This document shows positions 1-6,083 of a stretch of 30,880 nucleotides of DNA, piece after piece. Numbering within the stretch: the stretch's first letter is position 1; the number at the start of each line of letters is the position of its first letter. The translations under genes were made by a program, and so were the position numbers. The stretch spans positions 1-30,880 of IMG/VR virus record IMGVR_UViG_3300044591_000753. One strand, written 5' to 3'. Under the pieces are notes generated by a model. It worked only from the letters and a program-made list of their open reading frames with translations. It had not been told where the DNA came from and ran no database searches. The stretch comes from a virus.

Positions 1-6
1 TAAAAT

Positions 7-145
7 TGCCACTCAAATGACGGGGCGTGGGATGATTGAGAACCCGACAATGAACACTGCTAGATGCTCCCTCACCCCGCCACTTGAATGGCAGATTAAT
101 ATTTATTGTTAGAGTAGTGTTCATATTAAATCGTCTGGGTTCTCA
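7..145. repeat. Two interlocking inverted repeats (possible pseudoknot)
   Basis: Arm A (7-29) matches the reverse complement of 71-93 at 18 of 23 positions, and four of the five differences are transitions. Arm B has two blocks: TGAGAACCC at 37-45 pairs with GGGTTCTCA at 137-145, and ATGAACACT at 50-58 pairs with AGTGTTCAT at 116-124. The order is A, B, A', B', so the two stems cannot nest as a simple hairpin and would form an H-type pseudoknot if both pair in one RNA. In arm A the four transition differences become G-U pairs only in a minus-strand transcript. The pairing is seen directly; any function is inference. Confidence 0.6.
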
Positions 146-217
146 CATCAGACTGTTGTAACTTCTCACAAAGGGTCAGACATGGCAAGTTCAAAAACGC
201 TCAAAAAAACATTGAAC

Positions 218-230
218 GCCCCGAAGGGGC
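218..230. other. GC hairpin with UUCG-type loop on the minus strand
   Basis: The sequence GCCCCGAAGGGGC forms a five-pair stem. Read on the minus strand it gives the stable C(UUCG)G loop, and a run of seven T residues follows about nine bases later (complement of 202-208). This resembles a loose intrinsic terminator for leftward transcription, but the U-tract is too far away to be a standard one. On the + strand it lies about 80 bases before the first gene and could shape its leader. Confidence 0.35.
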
Positions 231-312
231 TATGGTCTATGTCTATATGAATACTTTTGGAGGCGGGGAGACTCGGCATGAAAATGCGAAGGCTTCAAAG
301 GCTGGGGGGCCA

Positions 313-627
313 ATGAAGTTGCGCCACCCCGCTTCCAATCTTTTTATGAAACCACTACTACTAATACCCCTATTACTGAGTAATACCCTTGCCCAAGATG
401 GATCGTTCAATGGGACGGTCTATGATTTGGATTCGGGGCGGATACAGGTCATCAGCGGATCTGTGGATATCAAACCCAAAGAGGACACCTATCTTTCTAC
501 CCTTCGCCGTATTAATGCGGAGTTGGCGGAATCAAACGCCCGTATGAGTGCGGAGATTACAGCCAACAATCAACTTTATGAACTGCGCGAGCAGACAAGG
601 CTCTTGCGTAAAATTGCCGACCAATGA
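313..627 (+). CDS. Small exported protein with C-terminal coiled coil
   Basis: This protein of about 104 residues is not recognised. The N-terminus has basic residues and then a hydrophobic stretch (LLLIPLLLSNTLA) ending at a plausible signal peptidase site before QDGSF, so export is likely. The C-terminal half, from about residue 60, is a charged heptad-like helix rich in Glu, Arg and Leu, which predicts a coiled coil. I chose the ATG at 313 because GGGGGG lies just upstream. An in-frame ATG at 346 would give a tidier signal peptide, and the frame is open back to 232. The stop overlaps the next start as ATGA, implying translational coupling. A spanin-like or periplasmic structural role is possible but unproven. 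Confidence 0.6.
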   Translation: MKLRHPASNLFMKPLLLIPLLLSNTLAQDGSFNGTVYDLDSGRIQVISGSVDIKPKEDTYLSTLRRINAELAESNARMSAEITANNQLYELREQTRLLRKIADQ

Positions 628-1274
628 GCAACTATCTCAACGTCAATATCCCCACCTTCTTTGCTTTTGTAGATGAAGGGTTCTTTTATGACTTGGAACC
701 TTGTGTCAGCAGGGAGAGACAACTAGTCGAGGTATTTGCCTTCACCTCCATCCCCCAACGATGTGGATTGTTTAGCGTGATGACTGAATACGGAAGCCAA
801 CATGCCCGTGTCCCGATCCATTACCTCCATGCAGAGGATACAGGAGGATCGTCTTACCCATTGGACTGGATACAGCTATGGGATTCCATGAGCTACTATT
901 GCTCGGTTAACATCTTGGACTACTGCAAGAATCGGGCAGCAAACATCATGCTAAAGAACAAAACCTTTGAAAGGGCTAAGTATATGTTCACCTTGGACTG
1001 GTGTTTCGGCCCCCAGTATACCTCTGGCTACGGCGAGATGGCGGCTGGGCATAAGTGCGGTCATGTATTAGTAGGAGAAGGTGGTCAATATTTTTTACAA
1101 CCTAACAACCGTGTGCTGTGGATGGATGGGGGATCGTTTATTGCCAAGCAATTCCCCATGAAGCCTGACTGGAGGGTCTTTAGCCAAGAGTTTAGCTGCG
1201 AGCATACGGGTAGTAGGTGGGTTAGCGAAAGCGAGGAGGAACTATGGTTCTACGATTTCAAAGAGCAGGGATAG
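624..1274 (+). CDS. Conserved-looking phage protein of unknown function
   Basis: This 216-residue protein is not recognised. It starts with an ATGA overlap on the upstream gene. It is rich in aromatic residues and cysteines (for example CSVNILDYC and DWCFGP), has no signal peptide or membrane segment, and looks like a compact globular protein. His and Cys residues are scattered (SQHARVPIHYLH, AGHKCGH, CEHTG), so metal binding is possible, but there is no classical zinc-finger spacing. It sits in a run of small coupled genes. No enzymatic function can be assigned. Confidence 0.7.
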   Translation: MSNYLNVNIPTFFAFVDEGFFYDLEPCVSRERQLVEVFAFTSIPQRCGLFSVMTEYGSQHARVPIHYLHAEDTGGSSYPLDWIQLWDSMSYYCSVNILDYCKNRAANIMLKNKTFERAKYMFTLDWCFGPQYTSGYGEMAAGHKCGHVLVGEGGQYFLQPNNRVLWMDGGSFIAKQFPMKPDWRVFSQEFSCEHTGSRWVSESEEELWFYDFKEQG

Positions 1275-1534
1275 TAATCGCACTACTTATTACAAGTGGT
1301 TGTGTTTCCTATCCACCCCGCCCCTATCCTTGGAACTTTCCCCCAGAACATGAATGGAATGCACCCTTGGAGACTAGCTGGGTCAATGCCGTTGATGCCT
1401 TCCGTAACTGGACAGCCCCCAAGGGGAGAGTCTGGAATCCGATTATTCGGCAGTATGAGCCTGATTTTGGCTATGAGATTGAACTGATGAAGGTTCTTGA
1501 GAAGGATATTGAAGAGCATGAAATGTATCAATAA
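1244..1534 (+). CDS. Predicted lipoprotein
   Basis: This 96-residue protein begins with MVLRFQRAG, a hydrophobic segment (IVIALLITSG) and a cysteine at residue 20, which fits a lipoprotein signal (ITSGC). The mature part is Pro/Trp/Tyr-rich (YPPRPYPWNFPPEHEW) and ends in an acidic helix. The gene overlaps the end of the upstream CDS by 31 bases. Its 3' end overlaps the antisense HNH gene. Phage lipoproteins of this size are known as outer-membrane spanins or as superinfection-exclusion proteins. The preceding exported protein could be a partner, but that is inference. Confidence 0.65.
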   Translation: MVLRFQRAGIVIALLITSGCVSYPPRPYPWNFPPEHEWNAPLETSWVNAVDAFRNWTAPKGRVWNPIIRQYEPDFGYEIELMKVLEKDIEEHEMYQ

Positions 1535-1829
1535 TCCATCCCTGCTTTCGGGCCTCTCGTCCATTAGCGTGGCACCAATCATGGCAACCCCGACAAAGCG
1601 CGGCAAACAGACTGTAATCACAAAGGTATCGACCAACCCTGCCCGCCTTATGATGGATGTCTTGACTCTTCGACTTCTTGCACTTCTCACACATGGGATG
1701 CAGTGCCAAGTAAGCTTTCTTCACCTTTGCATACTCCTTGTATTCACTCTGGCGCTTGGGGGATGCATGCCGCAACCTTCCGCTGCGTTTAAGTGGAGTT
1801 TTTGAACGAAGTGGAGTTTTTCTTGTCAT
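1443..1829 (-). CDS. HNH endonuclease-like protein, antisense to its neighbours
   Basis: This 128-residue protein has a very basic N-terminus (MTRKTPLRSKTPLKRSG) and then a zinc-bound HNH core: CEKC (47-50), an IHHKAGR motif with His59/His60, and CRGC (79-82) followed by HDWCHANG with His87. The residue order and the text REARKQGW fit small phage HNH nucleases. The ATG at 1829 follows GTAGGT; an in-frame GTG at 1844 is an alternative start. It is transcribed against the surrounding operon. Its 3' 92 bases overlap the lipoprotein gene and its start is 7 bases from the next + strand start. It may act in recombination or be a mobile homing nuclease. Confidence 0.75.
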   Translation of the reverse strand: MTRKTPLRSKTPLKRSGRLRHASPKRQSEYKEYAKVKKAYLALHPMCEKCKKSKSQDIHHKAGRVGRYLCDYSLFAALCRGCHDWCHANGREARKQGWIIDTFHALQYPSQEPSSVQSHSQNQAHTAE

Positions 1830-1836
1830 ACCTACT

Positions 1837-2025
1837 ATGATCACTTGGAACGATTACAATGATACAAAACCTGATGCAGAGGGAATCTACCTCATCAAAA
1901 ACGATGAGTCAAACCCTCCATTAAAATGGGCCTGCCACTACCACCCCCACCATGGATGGAGCGGGGTTGGACATATCCTTGAACGTGTGATTAAGTATTG
2001 GACACCATGGCCCGATTCAAAGTAG
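1837..2025 (+). CDS. DUF551-like small protein
   Basis: This 62-residue protein begins MITWNDYNDTKPDAEGIYLI and ends VIKYWTPWPDSK. The pattern W...P..G.YL, a central aromatic GW, and a C-terminal YW.PWP resembles the DUF551 family of small phage proteins. No biochemical role is known for that family. The start is the ATG at 1837. The frame is open further upstream, but that stretch is antisense to the HNH gene and does not look coding. The gene overlaps the next one by 19 bases. Confidence 0.6.
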   Translation: MITWNDYNDTKPDAEGIYLIKNDESNPPLKWACHYHPHHGWSGVGHILERVIKYWTPWPDSK

Positions 2026-2234
2026 TCCTTACGGTAATCAATGAAGACTCCGTTTCTCCATTCGTTGTCGGCCCAAGATTTCGTAGGGGCGGGCCCATGC
2101 CGATGGAAGCACTCTACGCTGAACGTGGTGGCTACTTCTTCGACCCAGAATCAGAAATCGAGATGGCCAGAGATTGCGCTGAACAGTTTACCAAATACCT
2201 CAATCAAGCAGAAACCAAGAAAAAGAAAAAATGA
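2007..2234 (+). CDS. Small unknown protein with lysine tail
   Basis: This 75-residue protein starts MARFKVVLTV and ends with five consecutive lysines. I chose the ATG at 2007 over an in-frame TTG three codons earlier. The first half looks like beta strand (FKVVLTVINED) and the second like an amphipathic helix (EIEMARDCAEQFTKYLNQ). It overlaps both neighbours and its stop forms an ATGA overlap with the next start. The function is unknown; the basic tail could contact nucleic acid. Confidence 0.6.
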   Translation: MARFKVVLTVINEDSVSPFVVGPRFRRGGPMPMEALYAERGGYFFDPESEIEMARDCAEQFTKYLNQAETKKKKK

Positions 2235-2419
2235 CTAAAGACAAAACATTCATTGTGTGCTACGGGGATAAAGTTGTGGAACTCCATGCCTCTGGACTAA
2301 GCAAGGAAGAAGCAACCATTGAGTCTGAAAGGCTAACAGGCAAAGGATATAACAACGTTCGTATTCGCTTGGAAGATCCTGTTCATCCGACTTGGCCGCT
2401 CAACTTCGACGCACAGTGA
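2231..2419 (+). CDS. Small unknown phage protein
   Basis: This 62-residue protein has an alternating beta-alpha-beta look: TFIVCYGDKVVELHA, then an acidic helix (SKEEATIESERLTGKG), then NNVRIRLED. It resembles the many small phage ORFans that modulate host functions, but no family is recognised. Start and stop both use four-base overlaps (ATGA upstream, GTGA downstream), so it is probably translated in a coupled series. Confidence 0.6.
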   Translation: MTKDKTFIVCYGDKVVELHASGLSKEEATIESERLTGKGYNNVRIRLEDPVHPTWPLNFDAQ

Positions 2420-3399
2420 ATATTGCTTTTGCTTATCACAACGGGGACGCCGAATTAGCCATGGAGTCGGCCAAAGCGATTACGGCTTTTGGCATCAACA
2501 TGCGACATAAAGCGACCCTATGCTGTACGAAGGATACATTTGGAGCTTCTGATATCATCCATGAACTAAAGAAGAGCTTTCCCGAAGTAGACCAATTGTT
2601 CACCCAAGACGGGTTTGATGGCTGGCCAATTGGCCCTAACCAGATGTTTGCCGATGTGGCCGCTGCCATGTATTCAACCAATGTTCCATTCTACTTCTGG
2701 GAGCCAGATTGCGTTCCCATGAAAGAGGGGTGGGTTGACGATCTCGACGCCGAATACCACAAACAGGTTGGTATCCTTGGTCACCTTTACGAAGGGGGTA
2801 TGGCATCCAATGGTAAAAACATCTACAAGATGATCGTTGGAAGCGCGGTCTACCCTCCTAATTTCTTGGACTTCTGCCCTTCGGCCCAATCTCTATCAAC
2901 CTACAATTTGGCCTATAGGGAATCGGGAAATGTTCCAGAGCCTTGGGACGTTCGTTGTCGCTGGAACTTCATGGAGATTGGCCGCGACACACCCCTCATC
3001 CGAACCTACTGGAAAAGCGTGAACTACCAGTGGAAGGATGGAAAGATTGTATTCTACGCTGAAGACCCCGAAGCCCAAGCGGTTCAGGGTGTTACTTGCC
3101 AAGACAGAATCATCTCCAGCCAAGCGGTGGTCATCCACGGATGTAAAGACGGGTCTCTCCACAAAATGGCACAAGAGGGGTTTCCAATGCCGTCAGATTC
3201 GACGGGATTAGTGCAAAGCGTCAACAATGATGCACAAAGTGGGGCGGTTTGTGATAAAGCATCTAAAGTGGTGCGTAAACCGCCCAAAAAAACCAAGAAG
3301 AAGCGGGTAATCTCGGAAGTAGAGCGCGAACGCCGCAGGCAGGCGATGATGGAAATTTTGCAAAGAAAGCGTGAACGAAAGGCCCAAGAGGCTGTCTAA
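2416..3399 (+). CDS. GT-A-like (glycosyltransferase-type) protein with basic tail
   Basis: This protein is about 327 residues. The GTG at 2416 is chosen because it overlaps the previous TGA as GTGA; a TTG eight codons upstream is the alternative. The N-terminus reads as a Rossmann-type strand (NIAFAYHNGD). The segment FYFWEPDCVPMKEGW, around residue 95, puts an acidic E-x-D pair at the end of a hydrophobic strand, as in the metal-binding motif of GT-A glycosyltransferases. A later HGCKDGS (His near residue 241) matches the position of the usual third metal ligand. The last 45 residues are strongly basic (PPKKTKKKR). Donor and acceptor are unknown, and fold membership is inferred from motifs only. 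Confidence 0.55.
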   Translation: MNIAFAYHNGDAELAMESAKAITAFGINMRHKATLCCTKDTFGASDIIHELKKSFPEVDQLFTQDGFDGWPIGPNQMFADVAAAMYSTNVPFYFWEPDCVPMKEGWVDDLDAEYHKQVGILGHLYEGGMASNGKNIYKMIVGSAVYPPNFLDFCPSAQSLSTYNLAYRESGNVPEPWDVRCRWNFMEIGRDTPLIRTYWKSVNYQWKDGKIVFYAEDPEAQAVQGVTCQDRIISSQAVVIHGCKDGSLHKMAQEGFPMPSDSTGLVQSVNNDAQSGAVCDKASKVVRKPPKKTKKKRVISEVERERRRQAMMEILQRKRERKAQEAV

Positions 3400-3407
3400 C
3401 GCTTCCT

Positions 3408-4712
3408 ATGCAAGAAGTCATCTTTGAACCATCCGCCGAAACCGCCATCCTTTCCTGCCTCTGTCATGCTCCGTCAGAGGATCAGCGTGAGATCCTTTTA
3501 TCTATAAAGGAAGATCACTTTTACCTTCAGGAGAACAAGATCATCTTTCGGGCAGTCATGCGCTGTATCGCCAAAGGGATGCAGGCAGACATCATTAATG
3601 TTAAGGGAGAGATCGAAGCTGCCAACGAATACGATATCGTCGGGGGTGAACAAAAGATTACAGAAGTTGCAACTTCGTGTGTAGCCCACAACAACTGGAA
3701 ACGTTACTATCCCAAGTTGGAAGAAGCCCGCTACAGAAGGTCGCTGGAATACTTGGCCAACGACATGGTTCACAAGGCCAGAGACCGCGAATTAAAGATC
3801 GAAGAACTCAAGAACTGGTCGGAGACCACTGTCATGCGGGCTGACTATGAGATGGATGATGGCAGCAAGCTTTCTATTAACAATGCCTTGGATCGTGCTG
3901 CCCAGAACATCGAATCCACGATCGCTGGAAAACCCTGTATAGGCATTCGCACTGGCATCACTCCATTGGATGACCTTCTCATGTTTGGCTTGCGCGGCGG
4001 AGACATGGTTGTCTTGGCCGCAAGACCAGCAGTTGGCAAGACGGCCAGCGCCCTTCAAATTGCCGAAAACGTGGCACTCAACCAAAAGAAGCGGGTCTTG
4101 ATCTTCTCTTTGGAGATGACAAGCGTTGCCCTCATGGAGCGCATGATCCGCTCGCGGGCGCGTGTGGGCGCTGCTGACATCTTGTCTGGTCGGGTAACCC
4201 CGCATCAGAAGCAATCTCTCGGAAGGGCCGTGCAGGAAATCCAAGCATCCGAAATCATCTGTGACGATAGCTCGGCCAAATCTATCGGCTATCTCAAGGC
4301 GGTAGCTCGCCGCGCCCATCAGCGCACACCGCTAGATCTCATCATCATTGACTACCTTCAGTTGGTCAAGGGCGATAGCAAGCGTGGAAAAGACAATCGC
4401 GTGTGCGAAGTGGAAGAGATTAGCGGCGGCATCAAGGATCTGGCCAAGACCCTCAAGGTTCCTGTTCTGGTGCTGGCTCAACTCAATCGCGACCCAGACA
4501 AGCGCGGAGGACGCCCCAGCCTTTCAGACCTCAAGGGATCTGGAGCCATCGAGCAAGATAGCGACATTGTCATCATGCTTCACAGTGAAGACGCCCAAGA
4601 CCATGAGCAGAATCCCACCATGGAGTTTATTGTCGGCAAGCATCGTGACGGGCCCACAGGCGTAGCCAACATGAGCTTCAATAAGGGGATTACCCGATTT
4701 GAGGTGGCGTAG
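3408..4712 (+). CDS. dnaB: DnaB-family replicative helicase
   Basis: This 434-residue protein has the usual DnaB plan: an N-terminal helical domain (about 1-100), a linker, and a RecA-like ATPase domain from about 175. Walker A is ARPAVGKTA (205-213), followed by SLEM (234-237), Walker B LIIIDYLQL (311-319, Asp315), and AQLNR (357-361). The stretch RGGRPSLSDLKGSGAIEQDSD is a family hallmark. It would be the hexameric 5'-3' helicase unwinding the phage replication fork. No primase domain is present and no separate primase is seen in the window. The start is the ATG at 3408, eight bases after the upstream stop, without a Shine-Dalgarno sequence. Its end overlaps the convergent next gene by 23 bases. 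Confidence 0.95.
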   Translation: MQEVIFEPSAETAILSCLCHAPSEDQREILLSIKEDHFYLQENKIIFRAVMRCIAKGMQADIINVKGEIEAANEYDIVGGEQKITEVATSCVAHNNWKRYYPKLEEARYRRSLEYLANDMVHKARDRELKIEELKNWSETTVMRADYEMDDGSKLSINNALDRAAQNIESTIAGKPCIGIRTGITPLDDLLMFGLRGGDMVVLAARPAVGKTASALQIAENVALNQKKRVLIFSLEMTSVALMERMIRSRARVGAADILSGRVTPHQKQSLGRAVQEIQASEIICDDSSAKSIGYLKAVARRAHQRTPLDLIIIDYLQLVKGDSKRGKDNRVCEVEEISGGIKDLAKTLKVPVLVLAQLNRDPDKRGGRPSLSDLKGSGAIEQDSDIVIMLHSEDAQDHEQNPTMEFIVGKHRDGPTGVANMSFNKGITRFEVA

Positions 4713-5292
4713 CCTTCCAGCAGAAGGCTGGGAAGTTCAACCCTTCCCCACCTTGTGTGTCAACTGGAAGATGGACAGAGACTGCATTGTAACAGCCACA
4801 AATTCCACAGGCTTTAAGCTGCTGGTCATAAGATGTTGTTTTTGCTCCCGCAATATGGGGTAGCATTCCAGCAATTCCCTTGCACCCCCAACAGCCAGAA
4901 GTGGAAATTTGATGTGGGCAGGCTGCACAAATCTTGGCCCTGCGCTCCGCCTCCTCTTGATCGACTAGCTGGAATTTGTTGTCTTTGGCAAAGTGATACA
5001 TTGCCTTGACCCAGCGGACAATTTGAGAGAACCCCAAAGTTTGTTTTTCTTGGGTGCATGGCACACAGTTTTCGTTTCCAGCCATTCTGTCGCAAAGATT
5101 GTGTTCTATTTGTGACACAAGATCCACTGGCGGTGTAATGCCCTTGGAGATTAATAGCTTCTCGCAATTCGCAACCATGTCATGCCAATCGCCTCCGCGA
5201 ACGGGCTCGTCCACAATCGGACAATTTACCCACCATCCCTGTGGGGGAACACTTGATTTTCTCTCGTAGCAAAATTTTGGTACCTCATTCAT
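4690..5292 (-). CDS. Cysteine-rich zinc-ribbon phage protein
   Basis: This 200-residue protein is Cys-rich in its second half: CAAC (122-125), CWGC (134-137) and CGICGC (162-167), with more cysteines at 76, 79 and 191. The pairs indicate one or two structural zinc sites. The pattern CAACPH...GCWGCKG...CGICGC recurs in uncharacterised phage proteins. Start is taken as the ATG at 5292, eight bases inside the upstream gene; an in-frame TTG at 5298 also exists. It forms a two-gene leftward unit with the probable small terminase gene and converges on the helicase gene. A regulatory or DNA-binding role is possible but not shown. Confidence 0.7.
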   Translation of the reverse strand: MNEVPKFCYERKSSVPPQGWWVNCPIVDEPVRGGDWHDMVANCEKLLISKGITPPVDLVSQIEHNLCDRMAGNENCVPCTQEKQTLGFSQIVRWVKAMYHFAKDNKFQLVDQEEAERRAKICAACPHQISTSGCWGCKGIAGMLPHIAGAKTTSYDQQLKACGICGCYNAVSVHLPVDTQGGEGLNFPAFCWKATPPQIG

Positions 5293-6055
5293 TGACAACT
5301 AACTCCGCTTCATAGGTGTTGTTTTCTGGAATCTTCATGGATTCCAACTTGGTAGCAATGTTAATTTGAATTGCATTCTGTTGGTTGTTGCCCTCAGAAA
5401 AGTTGATGGCGGCAGCTTCTGCCAACTGCTTGATGTTCCGCATCATTCCAAGAGCTTCCATACCATCTAGGTCTTGCGCGGCATCAGCGGCCTTGACCAA
5501 TACCTTACCAGTCAGAAACTTGATCGACTTCTTCATGGTTTCCAGAGACGCCGTGATTTCTGACATCACAGAAGGAACTCCATCATCTTCCCAAGGAGCG
5601 GGAGATTGTTCGTTTACCAAACGCTCCCTACACTGAATCCAGCGTTGGGTATCCCGCCATAGGCAAACAGTAGACTCGCTTACCTTTAGTTCCTCGGCAA
5701 TATCCCGCAGGGTGCGCCCAGAACAGTACATGGAGAACCCCTTGATACATTCCATTCTACGCTTCTTGTCCATCTCCTCCATTCTGGAAGGAGGTGTAAC
5801 CAAGGCTACGGGACGTTCTTTATCCCAAGGGTAGAGGTTTTCCACTTCGGGATTTTCCTGCCATACCTTGACATACTCGTCCCACTTCTCGCTATAAATT
5901 AGTTTTTCCAGAGTTGGTTTATGCTTTGTTTCCAAAGCTTTCATTACCTCTGGCAATCCCCTCCCAGCGGCGTAGAGCCTAAATGCATTCTGTTTTTTGA
6001 TGCGGTTTTCTGGCGTATCCCAATCCCGCTCTCCGCTCTTGCGCTTTTTCTCCAT
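5285..6055 (-). CDS. terS: Probable terminase small subunit with duplicated HTH
   Basis: This 256-residue protein has two similar helix-turn-helix-like segments. The first is at about 24-62 (AFRLYAAGRGLPEVMKALE...SEKWDEYV). The second and more canonical is at 106-142 (GFSMYCSGRTLRDIAEELKV, then SESTVCLWRDTQRW). A helical C-terminal half follows (about 160-225), suited to oligomerisation. Small terminase subunits recognise the packaging site on phage DNA through such HTH domains and form rings. Its position directly beside the large subunit supports the call. The orientation is unusual: it is divergent from the large subunit, with 28 bp between start codons. A phage transcription regulator is the main alternative. 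Confidence 0.65.
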   Translation of the reverse strand: MEKKRKSGERDWDTPENRIKKQNAFRLYAAGRGLPEVMKALETKHKPTLEKLIYSEKWDEYVKVWQENPEVENLYPWDKERPVALVTPPSRMEEMDKKRRMECIKGFSMYCSGRTLRDIAEELKVSESTVCLWRDTQRWIQCRERLVNEQSPAPWEDDGVPSVMSEITASLETMKKSIKFLTGKVLVKAADAAQDLDGMEALGMMRNIKQLAEAAAINFSEGNNQQNAIQINIATKLESMKIPENNTYEAELVVNE

Positions 6056-6083
6056 TCGGATTAGTTTAGTATAAATTTCATAA
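6056..6083. promoter_or_regulatory. 28-bp divergent start region between terS and terL
   Basis: Only 28 bases separate the two start codons. The + strand holds TATAAAT at 6070-6076, eight bases before the terL ATG. If this is a -10 element, transcription would start at or next to the ATG and give a leaderless message. No Shine-Dalgarno sequence is present for terL. The call rests on spacing and the TATAAAT match. Confidence 0.4.

Larger units (their letters stand above)
1..312. other. Non-coding left region with inverted repeats
   Basis: No convincing gene is seen in these bases. The region contains two interlocking inverted repeats (7-145), a direct repeat TTCTCACA at 140-147 and 163-170, a short inverted pair GTCTG/CAGAC at 133-137 and 149-153, and a GC hairpin at 218-230. 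A 22-codon frame at 182-250 starts with ATG about seven bases after AAGGG, but nothing else supports it. The concentration of dyads suggests a control region or a structured RNA. No terminase cutting site or origin can be named from the sequence. Confidence 0.6.

Noticed and set aside
182-250. 22-codon frame MASSKTLKKTLNAPKGLWSM... with AAGGG upstream
   Set aside because: It is too short, spans the GC hairpin, and has no coupling or family support. It could be a leader peptide but the evidence is thin.
1-312. tRNA or tmRNA gene in the left non-coding region
   Set aside because: No cloverleaf, CCA end or T-loop GTTCRA consensus in the right position was found; the stems are interlocking instead.
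1738-1836. Upstream extension of the DUF551-like frame
   Set aside because: It is antisense to the HNH domain, whose motifs are clear; the family-like part begins at the ATG at 1837.
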